Source: Syntrophaceae bacterium UBA6109 (GTDB taxonomy: Bacteria > Desulfobacterota > Syntrophia > Syntrophales > UBA6109). Taken from it: a stretch of 47,453 nucleotides of DNA. The notes beneath the pieces are model-generated. The model was not told the DNA's origin, made no database searches, and saw only the letters and a list, made by a program, of their open reading frames with translations. Below, piece after piece: positions 17,477-26,244 of this stretch. The position numbers and the translations under genes were made by a program. Positions within the stretch are counted from its first letter, which is position 1. Each line of letters opens with the position of its first letter. Location: contig DIWJ01000053.1 of NCBI GenBank assembly GCA_002428445.1, positions 1 to 47,453 of the forward strand, in the 5' to 3' direction.

Positions 17477-19387
17477 TTGACGCTTATGAAGCACTTTGAT
17501 ACACAGGCCGCGAAGATGGGGAATCGGGGCGCAAAACCCGACAATCCGAGGACAAAACCCGGCAAGGATCAGCGAGGACGGGAGAACATGAAGAAGGCGG
17601 CACCGGTCGGGAACAACGGGGCGACGGGTCTTCCCGGCTCGGGAGATATCACTTGCGAACGGATGCTGGCGTCTCTGAGCAACGGAGTCATCGCCACGGA
17701 CCGGGATGGCCGCATCGTTTTCATGAATCCACAGGCCGGGGAGATCCTGAAACTGAACGTGAACAGGATAATGGGGGCCTATATCCCCGATGTCCTCCCC
17801 ATGACCGGCCCCCTTGTTCTCAAATGCATCGAGACGGGGAAACCCCATATCGGCCATCATATCCTGGGAAAAAGCGTCTCCCTCGTCGTCAACATCACGA
17901 CCATCCGGAAGGGCGGGCAGCTCCTCGGTGCAGTCTGCTGCCTCCAGGGGATGGATGAATTCGAGCACTCCGCCAGAAAGCTTGCCTCCTACCAGCGGCA
18001 GAACCTGGAACTCCAGGCCATTTTCCGGTCGTCCTCCGATGGAATTTGGTTGTGCGACAGTTCAGGAACGGTGCTCAACATCAACCCCACATCCGAAACC
18101 TTCAACGGCATCCGGGCCCGCGACATCATCGGCCGCAACGTGGCATCTCTCATCGAGGAAGGCATCTTCGACCGGTCCGCAACCCTGGAGGTTCTGGAAA
18201 CGAAGCGGCAGGTCAGCATCTCCCAGTATGTGAAGCGCACGGAAAAGTACCTTCTCGTCACCGGGACGCCGGTCTTCGACGACGAGGGCAATCTTTTCCT
18301 TGTCGTCATCAACGAAAGGGATATGACCCAGCTCAATAAGATCAGGGAACAGCTCGAGGAGCACCGCCAGGTCACGGAGAAGTTCAAGGACGAACTGACA
18401 GCCCTCAGCATGCAGGAATTGAATGAAGAGGGGATCGTGGCCGTGAGCGAAGTCATGCGGGAGACCCTCCGGGTGGCCTCGCGCCTGGCCCGGCTCGAGG
18501 CCTCGAATATTCTCATCCTGGGAGAATCGGGGAGCGGGAAGGGACTTCTCGCCAAGTTCATCCATAAGAAAAGCCGGCGCTGTCGAATGCCTTTTATACA
18601 GATCAACTGCGCGGCCCTGCCGGAAACCCTCCTGGAGGCGGAACTCTTCGGGTACGAGAAGGGCGCCTTTACCGGCGCCGCAACCCAGGGGAAGGCCGGG
18701 CTCATCGAAATAGCCCAGGGCGGGACCCTCTTCCTGGACGAGATCGGGGATCTCCCCCTGTCTCTGCAGGCCAAGCTCCTGAAATACCTTGACGACTCCG
18801 AGGTCCTTCGCCTCGGCAGCGTAAAGCCGCGGCAGATCGACTGCAAGATCATCGCCGCCACAAACCGCGATCTGGAGGCCCTGATGCGGGCGAAGAAATT
18901 CCGGCAGGATCTCTTCTATCGGCTCAATACCTTCACCCTCCGGATACCGCCCCTGCGCGAGCGGCCGGAAGACATCTTTGAACTGGTCCATTTTTTCCTG
19001 AGGAAATACAACCGCGCCTATTGCCAGAAAAAACGCATCTCGCCGGAAACGATGGATCTCCTTCTCTCCTGCCCGTTTCCGGGAAACGTGAGGGAATTGA
19101 AGAATATCCTGGAGCACGCTGTGGTCATGAGCGAGCAGGAAACGCTGGATGCGCTGCCTGTAAGGCGGGCAGAAGAAACCCTGACATTGCAGAAGGCCGG
19201 AACGGTCCAGGATCCGGCATCCCCGAAGCTCAATGACCATGTGGTCGCCACGGAACGGGAAGTATTTCGCCGGGCGCTTCTCGCCTGCAAATCCACACGG
19301 CAGATGGCCGTCCACCTCGGCGTCAGCCAGCCGACAATCGTCCGGAAACTGAAAAAGCTCGGCCTGACCTTCCCCGCGATGCAATAA
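17477..19387 (+). CDS. PAS-domain sigma-54-dependent transcriptional activator
   Basis: Enhancer-binding protein of about 636 residues. Two PAS-like sensor domains (roughly 55-165 and 170-290) are followed by a short coiled linker, a AAA+ domain (about 320-550) with Walker A GESGSGKG, the sigma-54 contact loop GAFTGA, Walker B GGTLFLDEIGDL and an arginine finger region, and a C-terminal Fis/TyrR-type helix-turn-helix (STRQMAVHLGVSQPTIVRKLKKLGL, key helices AVHLGVS and PTIVRKL). GAFTGA shows it can activate sigma-54 polymerase. GGAGG lies 8 nt before a TTG at 17477, taken as start; ATGs at 17486 and 17588 are alternatives. A sigma-54 promoter and palindrome lie directly downstream, so it probably controls the adjacent aminotransferase/TRAP cluster. 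Confidence 0.9.
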   Translation: MTLMKHFDTQAAKMGNRGAKPDNPRTKPGKDQRGRENMKKAAPVGNNGATGLPGSGDITCERMLASLSNGVIATDRDGRIVFMNPQAGEILKLNVNRIMGAYIPDVLPMTGPLVLKCIETGKPHIGHHILGKSVSLVVNITTIRKGGQLLGAVCCLQGMDEFEHSARKLASYQRQNLELQAIFRSSSDGIWLCDSSGTVLNINPTSETFNGIRARDIIGRNVASLIEEGIFDRSATLEVLETKRQVSISQYVKRTEKYLLVTGTPVFDDEGNLFLVVINERDMTQLNKIREQLEEHRQVTEKFKDELTALSMQELNEEGIVAVSEVMRETLRVASRLARLEASNILILGESGSGKGLLAKFIHKKSRRCRMPFIQINCAALPETLLEAELFGYEKGAFTGAATQGKAGLIEIAQGGTLFLDEIGDLPLSLQAKLLKYLDDSEVLRLGSVKPRQIDCKIIAATNRDLEALMRAKKFRQDLFYRLNTFTLRIPPLRERPEDIFELVHFFLRKYNRAYCQKKRISPETMDLLLSCPFPGNVRELKNILEHAVVMSEQETLDALPVRRAEETLTLQKAGTVQDPASPKLNDHVVATEREVFRRALLACKSTRQMAVHLGVSQPTIVRKLKKLGLTFPAMQ

Positions 19388-19546
19388 TGAATCATTCCGT
19401 GCGTGGCCTCTCGGGCAAATCGGGGGGAAACGTGACGTCTTCTGCCCGATGGTACTGGATTCAAGGGACATACCGCGAAAACGGCAGGCCGATTCATCAT
19501 CGTATCATACTAGTAACAAATTGAATTTAAATGTGATTATCTCTGT

Positions 19547-19568
19547 ATTGATCCATTTATGAATCGAT
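19547..19568. promoter_or_regulatory. Candidate upstream activator site (22-bp imperfect palindrome)
   Basis: Arms ATTGATCCAT and ATGAATCGAT around a central TT match each other as inverted repeats at 8 of 10 positions. The centre lies about 85 bp upstream of the -24 GG of the sigma-54 promoter, within the normal range for enhancer-binding proteins, and the activator gene ends 160 bp away. Binding is inferred, not shown. Confidence 0.55.
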
Positions 19569-19638
19569 CGGTTTCCAGGAGGAAAGACACCTTTTAAAAA
19601 ATATCTTTTATGACAACAGGATAGGGTCTTGTGACTGT

Positions 19639-19655
19639 TTGGCCCGTCTCTTGCT
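19639..19655 (+). promoter_or_regulatory. Sigma-54 (-24/-12) promoter
   Basis: TTGGCCCGTCTCTTGCT carries the invariant GG (19641-19642) and GC (19653-19654) separated by exactly ten bases, and TTGCT matches the -12 consensus; the -24 half is TTGGCCC against consensus YTGGCAC. Transcription would start near 19666, about 97 nt before the first gene. It reads into the PNPOx-aminotransferase-TRAP cluster. Confidence 0.75.
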
Positions 19656-19762
19656 GATATACAGTGCAACGAGCCGTTACAGCACATGGGCTGTACCCAT
19701 TATTCCGATTTGCGGCCGTCTGCCCTATAAAATGCATCTTTGATAAAAGGGGGTTTGTGAAG

Positions 19763-20221
19763 ATGCGAAAGGCAACCCGGGAGATCAAAGACAAGGCGGC
19801 GATCCGGGCGATCATGGAGGAGGCGCTTGTCTGCCGGATCGGGCTTTCCGACGATGGGGCGCCCTATGTCGTGCCGATGAACTTCGGCCTCGGAGAGAAC
19901 TGCGTCTACTTCCACTGCGCAACGGAGGGACGAAAGCTCGACATCCTCCGACGGAACGACCGGGTCTGTTTCGAGATGGACATGCTGCGGGAAATCAAGC
20001 CGGGGACCGAGTCGTGCGGGTGGGGCGCGAGGTACGAGAGCGTCATCGGCTTCGGCCGGGCGGTAATTGTGGAGGCCCCTGCCGAAAAACGGTCTGCCCT
20101 CGACCGGATCATGGAGCATTGCGGCGCAACAGGTCCCTTCTCCTATCCGGACGAAACCCTGGCGCGAACGGCGGTCATTCGGATCGAGATCGAAAGCCTC
20201 ACCGGCAAGCGCCACGAATAA
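19763..20221 (+). CDS. Pyridoxamine 5'-phosphate oxidase-fold (NimA-like) protein
   Basis: Split-barrel flavin-binding protein of 152 residues, related to NimA nitroimidazole reductases and small PNPOx-like proteins. Visible marks are the N-terminal RKATREIKDKAAI, CRIGLSDDGAPYVVPMNFG (core CRIGLSDDGAPYVVPMNF), YFHCATEGRKLDILRRNDRVCFEMD region and the C-terminal TAVIRIEIESLTGK. FMN or a related cofactor is expected. Start at 19763 follows AAAGGGGG; the upstream in-frame ATG at 19664 falls at the transcription start of the sigma-54 promoter and is unlikely. It is the first gene of the cluster, 100 bp before the aminotransferase. Its reaction there is unknown. Confidence 0.8.
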   Translation: MRKATREIKDKAAIRAIMEEALVCRIGLSDDGAPYVVPMNFGLGENCVYFHCATEGRKLDILRRNDRVCFEMDMLREIKPGTESCGWGARYESVIGFGRAVIVEAPAEKRSALDRIMEHCGATGPFSYPDETLARTAVIRIEIESLTGKRHE

Positions 20222-20321
20222 TGCCCCGACGGATGGCCCTCCCCCCCGAGAAAACATGGCCCGGGTAAGTATCCCGGATGAAGCGGGATCATGCCTTATG
20301 GGCTGTGAGAAGGAGGTTATC

Positions 20322-21638
20322 ATGGATCAGGTTGACAAGAAAGACGAGATTCACCGGCGGCGTAGCCGGTTCATCCCCCAGGGCTACGCGAGCCTTCAGC
20401 CTTGCTATGTCGCCTCAGCCAAAGGTGCGATCATCCGTGACGTGGAAGGCCGGGAATACATCGATTTCGCTGGCGGCATCGGCGTCATGAACGTTGGGCA
20501 CTCCCATCCAAAGGTCGTTTCGGCCATTCAGGACCAAGCTGCGAAATTCACCCATACGTGTTTCATGATCCTTCCCTATGAGCCGGCTGTGAGCCTTGCC
20601 GAGAAGCTGTGCGCCGTTGCGCCCGTACCGGCGCCTTCCATGGCCCTCTTCGTGAACTCCGGCGCTGAGGCGGTGGAAAATGCCGTGAAGATCGCCCGGT
20701 ATTTCACGAAGCGTTTGGCCATTATCGCCTGTGAGAACGCCTATCACGGCCGAACCCTCCTTACCATGAGTTTGACCAGCAAGGTCAAGCCTTACAAGTA
20801 CGGTTTCGGCCCCTTCGCCCCGGAAATCTACCACATGCCCTATGCCTACTGTTACCGGTGCTCTTTCGGCCTCACTTACCCAAGCTGCGGTGTGGTTTGC
20901 GCAGACTATCTGAAGAACTTTTTCATCAGCCACGTGGCCGCCGAGACCGTGGCCGCCCTCATCGTCGAGCCGGTCCAGGGCGAGGGCGGTTTCATGACCC
21001 CGCCGCCGGAATACTTCCCGAAAATCGCCCGGATCTGCAAGGAAAACGGGATTCTATTTATCGCCGACGAGATCCAGTCCGGCATGGGGCGGACGGGGAA
21101 GATGTTCGCGATCGAACACTGGGGCGTGGAACCGGACCTCATCACCGTGGCCAAGAGCCTCGCCGCGGGAATGCCCCTGAGTGCCGTGGTCGGTCGGGCC
21201 GAGATCATGGATTCCGTTCATCCTTCGGGTATCGGCGGGACCTACGGTGCCAATCCCGTGGCCTGCCGGGCCGGTCTCGCCGTCATGGATGTTTTCGAGG
21301 AGGAAAATCTCCTCGCCAAGGCGCAGGCCCTCGGGGAGAAACTTCGGAAGCGTTTTGACGAACTCCATGCCCGCTTCGAGATCATCGGCGATGTCCGGGG
21401 CAAGGGCCCCATGCTCGCCCTGGAGCTGGTCCGGGACCGGGAGACCAAGGAACCGGCGGCGGACGAAGCCAAGGCCCTCGTGAAGACCTGCTTCGAGAAG
21501 GGGCTCTTGATCCTTTCCTGCGGCACTTTCGGCAACGTGATCCGGACCCTCATGCCCCTGACGATCACGGACGAGCAGTTGGAACGGGGAATTTCCATTC
21601 TTACCGATGGCTTGAAAACCGTCGGCACAAGGTTGTGA
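20322..21638 (+). CDS. gabT: Class III aminotransferase, 4-aminobutyrate/5-aminovalerate type
   Basis: PLP-dependent omega-aminotransferase of 438 residues that moves the terminal amino group of a substrate such as 4-aminobutyrate, 5-aminovalerate or an omega-amino acid to 2-oxoglutarate, leaving a semialdehyde. PLP contacts include NSGAEAVENAVK, the stacking AYHGRT, D249 in FIADEIQSG, and the Schiff-base lysine K278 in TVAKSLAAGMPLSAVVG. A Cys-rich segment (CYRCSFGLTYPSCGVVC, residues 177-193) is an uncommon insertion that may bind metal. AGGAGG is 7 nt before the ATG at 20322; the longer ORF upstream is the tail of the previous gene in another frame. With the aldehyde:ferredoxin oxidoreductase downstream it fits removal of a semialdehyde. 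The exact substrate is not settled. Confidence 0.83.
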   Translation: MDQVDKKDEIHRRRSRFIPQGYASLQPCYVASAKGAIIRDVEGREYIDFAGGIGVMNVGHSHPKVVSAIQDQAAKFTHTCFMILPYEPAVSLAEKLCAVAPVPAPSMALFVNSGAEAVENAVKIARYFTKRLAIIACENAYHGRTLLTMSLTSKVKPYKYGFGPFAPEIYHMPYAYCYRCSFGLTYPSCGVVCADYLKNFFISHVAAETVAALIVEPVQGEGGFMTPPPEYFPKIARICKENGILFIADEIQSGMGRTGKMFAIEHWGVEPDLITVAKSLAAGMPLSAVVGRAEIMDSVHPSGIGGTYGANPVACRAGLAVMDVFEEENLLAKAQALGEKLRKRFDELHARFEIIGDVRGKGPMLALELVRDRETKEPAADEAKALVKTCFEKGLLILSCGTFGNVIRTLMPLTITDEQLERGISILTDGLKTVGTRL

Positions 21639-21739
21639 ACCCACAGGGGTTGAAGGTCGCCGATCTTTTCCGCTTGCGATCGGATCGAAGAAAACGTAAC
21701 AGGATCCTTATAGAAACCCATTGAAAAAGGAGGAGTGCT

Positions 21740-22786
21740 ATGGTGAAAAGAAAAATGAAATCGCGTTGCGTATCGTGGATCCTATCCGTACTTCTTGCCG
21801 TCTGCATGGTTCCAATCCTGGCCGGGCAGGCGATGGCGAAAGACGAGGTCATCAAGTGGCGCTGCCAGGCGGCCATAGCGGTTGCCAGCCCGACCTATGC
21901 CGAGAGCGTTGTCCGCGTGGCAAATCTCGTCAAGGAGCGAACCAACGGAAGACTGATCATCGAGACTTATCCCGCCGCCGCTCTCCTGCCCAATAACGAG
22001 ATCTTTCCTGCGGTGAAGAGGGGCATGCTGGAGATGGGATTTGTCGTTCCGTCTTACTGGAAAACGGATATCCCCTTGTCGCAGGTCTGCGCGCTGCCCT
22101 TTGCCTTCAAGGATTACTGGGAGGTCATGTATTTCTACAAGAAACTGGGTTTTGAAAAAATGCTTTCCGATCAGATCGCCAAGCACGGCGTTTTGTATTG
22201 GACCGATCACGGTCTACCCGTTGAAATCGTCACGAAAACGCCCATCAAGTCGCTGGCCGATTTTAAGGGGAAAAAGATCAGGACCTACGGCCAGTTCGCC
22301 AAATTCTTCAGCGAACTCGGCGCGCAGCCGGTCAGCGCCCCCGGACCGGAAATCTACACCGGACTCTCAACCGGCGTTTTCCAAGGCGCACACTGGGCGG
22401 CCGCGGTCGGCGCGGACAGTCTCGCCCTGTATGAGGTGTGCAAGTTCCACATGAAGCCGAGCATCAGCCTCGGCACGGAAGAGGGATTCTTCGTCAACAA
22501 GAAGGCGTTCGACAAGCTTCCCAAAGACATTCAGAACATCGTGAGGGAAATCCTCGACAACCAGTTCTGGATCCGTACGATCGAATACGCCTACCACGAG
22601 GAAGAAACACTGGGCAAAGTGCAGAAAAAACAAGGTGTAACGGTTGTCACGCTGCCGGACGAGGATCAGAAAAAGATGGCACAGATCGCGCAGAAGATAT
22701 GGGATGAGGTGGCCAAGGATGGTCCCGAGAATGCAAAAGCGATCGAAATGCTGAAAAATTATCTAAGATCCATAGGAAGGTTGTAG
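21740..22786 (+). CDS. dctP: TRAP transporter solute-binding protein, DctP family
   Basis: Periplasmic binding protein of 348 residues for a carboxylate-containing ligand. The signal peptide has a basic start (MVKRKMKSR), a hydrophobic core (WILSVLLAVCMVPILAG) and likely cleavage after GQAMA (about residue 34). The conserved DctP features are the LVKERTNGRLIIETYPAAAL region, RGMLEMG, the lobe-linking KIRTYG and the arginine expected to pair with the ligand carboxylate. GGAGGAGTGCT precedes the ATG. It is about 100 bp after the aminotransferase and is followed by a strong hairpin and the two permease genes. Its ligand is most likely the amino acid metabolised by this cluster (inference). Confidence 0.92.
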   Translation: MVKRKMKSRCVSWILSVLLAVCMVPILAGQAMAKDEVIKWRCQAAIAVASPTYAESVVRVANLVKERTNGRLIIETYPAAALLPNNEIFPAVKRGMLEMGFVVPSYWKTDIPLSQVCALPFAFKDYWEVMYFYKKLGFEKMLSDQIAKHGVLYWTDHGLPVEIVTKTPIKSLADFKGKKIRTYGQFAKFFSELGAQPVSAPGPEIYTGLSTGVFQGAHWAAAVGADSLALYEVCKFHMKPSISLGTEEGFFVNKKAFDKLPKDIQNIVREILDNQFWIRTIEYAYHEEETLGKVQKKQGVTVVTLPDEDQKKMAQIAQKIWDEVAKDGPENAKAIEMLKNYLRSIGRL

Positions 22787-22848
22787 CTTTTTACGATGCA
22801 GCCGAAAGGAAAGCGCGTCCCGTGACGCCTTTTCCCATGTGACTTCCC

Positions 22849-22879
22849 GTTCCCGGCCTCCCTTGCGGGGGCCGGGAAC
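22849..22879 (+). promoter_or_regulatory. Strong intercistronic hairpin between dctP and dctQ
   Basis: Ten perfect pairs, GTTCCCGGCC with GGCCGGGAAC, around an 11-nt loop, with no T-run after it. It is therefore more likely an mRNA stabiliser that favours abundant binding protein over permease than a terminator. Confidence 0.55.
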
Positions 22880-22926
22880 AACGTCAGGCTTATCTGCTTT
22901 TCTGCGATGAGCGTTAGGGTGAAGCC

Positions 22927-23463
22927 GTGAAAAAATTGTTCCATTGCATCGACTGGATCAACGAGCGGGTCGGCAAGCTCTGCTTTCCGTTGATTCTATT
23001 ATTGAGCCTCATTGTCCTTTACGAAATCATCATGAGGAGCTTTTTTCATCCCACGCTGTGGACCTATGAAACCACCCAATATATTTTCATCATTTGTTCG
23101 TTGCTCCCAGCCGGACTTCTCCAGAAGGAAAACCAGCATATTGACGTGGACATTATCACCTCTCACCTGTCTCAAAAAACCCGGGTGATTCTGAAAATCG
23201 CGTTATTTCCATTTTTTCTCCTCTATATTGGCGCCATGGCTTATTTTGGATTCGATATTTTCTTTGAGTCAGCGAGAATCCTGGAGACATCCGGTTCCGC
23301 ATGGGATCCCTATATCTTTCCCGTGAAATTCATGGTGCCGATGGGTGCCCTCCTGCTTCTCCTGCAGGGAATCGCAAATTTAGCCCGCGACATTGAAAAG
23401 ACATTTTTTCTCAAAACTGCCGACGCGTCTGCGAAACCAAAAGAGGATATGGGATCCTATTGA
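22927..23463 (+). CDS. dctQ: TRAP transporter small permease
   Basis: Four-span membrane protein of 178 residues, the usual DctQ size. Hydrophobic stretches are at about 18-38, 50-65, 90-112 and 135-155, and the conserved Q-E-N-Q-H-I-D-V segment (QKENQHIDVDII) in the second loop is the family mark. The start is GTG at 22927 with only a weak AGGGTGAA site, which fits low expression relative to dctP. It pairs with DctM encoded 36 bp downstream. Confidence 0.88.
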   Translation: MKKLFHCIDWINERVGKLCFPLILLLSLIVLYEIIMRSFFHPTLWTYETTQYIFIICSLLPAGLLQKENQHIDVDIITSHLSQKTRVILKIALFPFFLLYIGAMAYFGFDIFFESARILETSGSAWDPYIFPVKFMVPMGALLLLLQGIANLARDIEKTFFLKTADASAKPKEDMGSY

Positions 23464-23499
23464 TCGAATTATATCGCTGAGGCAAAACGGAGTCGATAC

Positions 23500-24813
23500 A
23501 TGGCCATAGAAGTCACAACGATCCTGATTTTTGTATGTCTCTTTTCCTTGATTTTTCTCGGGTTGCCGATCAGTTTTGCACTGGGCGGCACGGGAATGCT
23601 CTTCACCCTCATCTTCTGGGGGCCGGAAGCTCTTTACATGGCGGCGGTTCAGGCCTGGGGGGCCAGCGGCCAGTTCGTCCTGGTGGCCATACCGCTTTTC
23701 GTTTTTATGGCCATGATCCTGGAAAAATCCGGGATCGCGGAAAAGATGTACGACATGATGTACCTATGGTTCGGCGCCGTCAGAGGCGGCCTCGCGATCG
23801 GTACAATCATCATCTGCACGATCTTTGCCGCGATGTGCGGCATCAGCGGGACAGCGACGATCACGATGGCGGCCATTGCCCTCCCCTCCATGCTGAAGCG
23901 GGGTTACCATAAAAATCTGGCTATCGGATGCATCAATTCCGGCGGCGGATGGGGCATCCTCATGCCTCCCAGCGTCGACATGGTTATCTATTCCCTCATC
24001 GCTGGGGAATCCGTGGGACGGATGTTCGCCGGCGGTGTCCTGCCGACGATTTTGTTGCTGGGCCTCGACACCGTTTATATCTTGGTCCGCTCCTATTACC
24101 AGCCTTCGATCGCACCGGCGTTGCCCAAGGAGGAAAGAGGAACCTGGAAAGACAAATTCCGATCACTGAAAGCGGTTGTTCTTCCGGTCATCATCATTCT
24201 GGCCGTTCTGGGGTCTATCCTCTCGGGCATCGCTTCGCCAACGGAGGCGGCCGCCATCGGCGTTCTTGCCAGCATACTCGCAGCCCTGAACAGACTGACC
24301 TGGAAAATGATCACGGACGCTGCAGCCAAGGCCTGCAAGATCTCGGCGATGATCATGTGGGTCATCTTCGGGGCATATTGCCTGAGCGCGATCTTTCAGG
24401 GGATGGGTTCCATACAGGTCGTGCAAAACCTGATGCAGTACATGCCCGGCGGCCGCTGGGGAGTTATTATCTTTTTCCAGATCATTATCTTCATGTTCGC
24501 CATGGTGATGAGTTCTTCCGGCATCATGTTGATTACGATACCGATCATGCTTCCCATCGTGAAGGCGCTCGGATTCGATCCCTTGTGGTTCGGTATACTC
24601 TTTATCGTTCAGATGGAGATCGGATACATGACGCCGCCCTTCGGCTACAACCTCTTCTATATCAAGGCCGTCGCGCCCGAAGGCGTGACCATGGCCGATA
24701 TCTACAGATCGGTTATTGCGTTCGTCTGCGTCGAGACGACCGGATTAATTTTGATGATGTTTTACCCGGAGATCATTCTCTGGTTGCCGAACAAGTTGCT
24801 TCCCCTCAGCTGA
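23500..24813 (+). CDS. dctM: TRAP transporter large permease
   Basis: Integral membrane protein of 437 residues with about 12-13 hydrophobic spans, the DctM ion-coupled transport subunit. Typical elements are FLGLPISFALGGTGML at the start, AIPLFVFMAMILEKSGIAEKMYD, the repeat MCGISGTATITMAAIALPSMLKRGY, GGWGILMPPSVDMVIYSLIAGESVG and, in the second half, IMTPPFGYN-type EIGYMTPPFGYNLFYIK. With DctP and DctQ it imports the cluster substrate using a Na+ or H+ gradient. The gene is followed at 67 bp by the saccharopine-dehydrogenase-like gene. Confidence 0.93.
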   Translation: MAIEVTTILIFVCLFSLIFLGLPISFALGGTGMLFTLIFWGPEALYMAAVQAWGASGQFVLVAIPLFVFMAMILEKSGIAEKMYDMMYLWFGAVRGGLAIGTIIICTIFAAMCGISGTATITMAAIALPSMLKRGYHKNLAIGCINSGGGWGILMPPSVDMVIYSLIAGESVGRMFAGGVLPTILLLGLDTVYILVRSYYQPSIAPALPKEERGTWKDKFRSLKAVVLPVIIILAVLGSILSGIASPTEAAAIGVLASILAALNRLTWKMITDAAAKACKISAMIMWVIFGAYCLSAIFQGMGSIQVVQNLMQYMPGGRWGVIIFFQIIIFMFAMVMSSSGIMLITIPIMLPIVKALGFDPLWFGILFIVQMEIGYMTPPFGYNLFYIKAVAPEGVTMADIYRSVIAFVCVETTGLILMMFYPEIILWLPNKLLPLS

Positions 24814-24880
24814 CGATGGGCGTCGATGAGGGCAAACATATCCCTATATAAAGCTCGCAGGGCGAGATAGGAGGTTGGAC

Positions 24881-26056
24881 ATGAGAATAACGGTACTGGG
24901 TGCGGCAGGAACACAGGCGCAGGGCGTTATCCGGGATTTGTGCACATCGCCGGAAGTGACGGAAGTGGTGCTGGCTGATCTTGAGAAGCTGAAGGATGTC
25001 CTCGCTTTCAGGCAGAAGGAATGGGGAGAGGGCAAAGCAAAGGCGCAATTCGTCGATGCGACGAATCCCGAGAGCCTGAAAGCGGCTGTTTGCGGCAGTA
25101 AGGTCACGGCCAACTGCATCGGCCACGACTTCAACCTGCGCGTTATGGATGCATGCCTTGCCGAGGGGTCCCATTACCTCGACATGGGAGGCTTGTTTCA
25201 CGTTGCCCGGAAGCAGATGCTGCGGGACGCCGAATGGAAAGCGAAGGGTCTCACCGCAATCCTGGGCATGGGCAGCGCCCCGGGAATCGTGAGCGTCATG
25301 GCCGGTTACTGCGCGGCGCGCCTCGACAAGATCGAATACATCTATCTGCGGGACGGTATAGCCAACTACGCGAAGTCCGATTTCCCCATCACGATTCCCT
25401 ATGCGGCCCAGACACTTTTGCAGGAATTCACGGATCCGGCCTACATCTTTGAAAACGGCGACTGGAAAGAGGTCCAGCCCTTTACCTTGGGCGAAGTAAT
25501 CGATTTCCCCCAGCCGGTCGGCACCATGACAGTCTACCCGACCATTCATTCGGAAGTGGCGACCGTTCCGGTCGCCTTCAAGTCTAAGGGGATTCAGCAT
25601 ATGTCCTTCAAGCTGGGCCTGCCGGCGGATTTCGAGCAGAAAATGCGGTTCCTGTCGGGAATCGGCTTCGGTTCCACCAAGCCGTTGAAGGTGAAGGGCG
25701 CCGAGATTTCGCCGCGCGATTACTTTGTGGCCCTCGCGGAGACTTTTCCCAAGCCGACGGGAAAGCCGGCCGACTACAAGTGCCTGCGCGTCGATGCCAA
25801 GGGAACGACAGGCGGCGAGGAAATCGAGATCCGGACGGAGATGATGTGCGCTCCCTATGAACCCTGGAACATGAAGACGGGTCCTTTTACGGTCGGCGGT
25901 CCGGTGGGGATTACAGCGCGAATGCTCGGTTCGGGCATCATTACGGAGAGGGGATGCGTGGGACCTGAAATCGGCGTCCCGCCGGAGAAGTTCTTCGAAT
26001 ACTGCGCAAAGCGCAACATGCATACCAAGGTGACCATCACCAAACCTATCGCGTGA
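24881..26056 (+). CDS. Saccharopine dehydrogenase-like NAD(P)-binding protein
   Basis: Protein of 391 residues with an N-terminal Rossmann motif VLGAAGTQAQGVIRDL and the C-terminal Sacchrp_dh_C-type domain. Relatives include lysine-forming saccharopine dehydrogenase, homospermidine and carboxynorspermidine synthases, and L-lysine/amino acid dehydrogenases. The segment SHYLDMGG (around residue 97) and LGMGSAPGIVSVMAGY (around 130) are the family's substrate-domain marks. AGGAGG is 6 nt before the ATG at 24881; a TTG two codons earlier would overlap that site. Between a TRAP transporter and an aldehyde oxidoreductase, it could reductively join or split an amino acid and a keto acid or semialdehyde, but the reaction is not known. 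Confidence 0.8.
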   Translation: MRITVLGAAGTQAQGVIRDLCTSPEVTEVVLADLEKLKDVLAFRQKEWGEGKAKAQFVDATNPESLKAAVCGSKVTANCIGHDFNLRVMDACLAEGSHYLDMGGLFHVARKQMLRDAEWKAKGLTAILGMGSAPGIVSVMAGYCAARLDKIEYIYLRDGIANYAKSDFPITIPYAAQTLLQEFTDPAYIFENGDWKEVQPFTLGEVIDFPQPVGTMTVYPTIHSEVATVPVAFKSKGIQHMSFKLGLPADFEQKMRFLSGIGFGSTKPLKVKGAEISPRDYFVALAETFPKPTGKPADYKCLRVDAKGTTGGEEIEIRTEMMCAPYEPWNMKTGPFTVGGPVGITARMLGSGIITERGCVGPEIGVPPEKFFEYCAKRNMHTKVTITKPIA

Positions 26057-26121
26057 TGCCGCATGGAGTGAATGGTCCCGAAGAAGGGGGAACGACGCTG
26101 TGTCGTCGTAACAGTGTTGGC

Positions 26122-26145
26122 CTGCGCGGAATCTTGCCCGCGCAG
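26122..26145 (+). promoter_or_regulatory. Intergenic hairpin before the aldehyde:ferredoxin oxidoreductase gene
   Basis: Perfect 8-bp stem CTGCGCGG / CCGCGCAG with an 8-nt loop in the 188-bp gap. No T-run follows, so it is not a classical terminator. It may separate the oxidoreductase from the upstream genes or shape mRNA stability. Confidence 0.35.
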
Positions 26146-26244
26146 TGCATGGTGCAGTGAGGTTCGGATGGACGTCTCTAGTGACGGGAACAAAGATACC
26201 GACCATGCAATGCCACGGTTTCTGAGTGAAATGGATGCAACGAC

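Larger units (their letters stand above)
19388..19762. other. Control region between the activator and the aminotransferase cluster
   Basis: About 375 bp without a gene. It begins with a possible loop TCGGGCA...TGCCCGA (7-bp arms, long loop) after the activator stop, then turns clearly AT-rich (about 19505-19620), containing a 22-bp imperfect palindrome, and then the sigma-54 promoter and a leader of about 100 nt to the PNPOx-fold gene. Confidence 0.6.
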
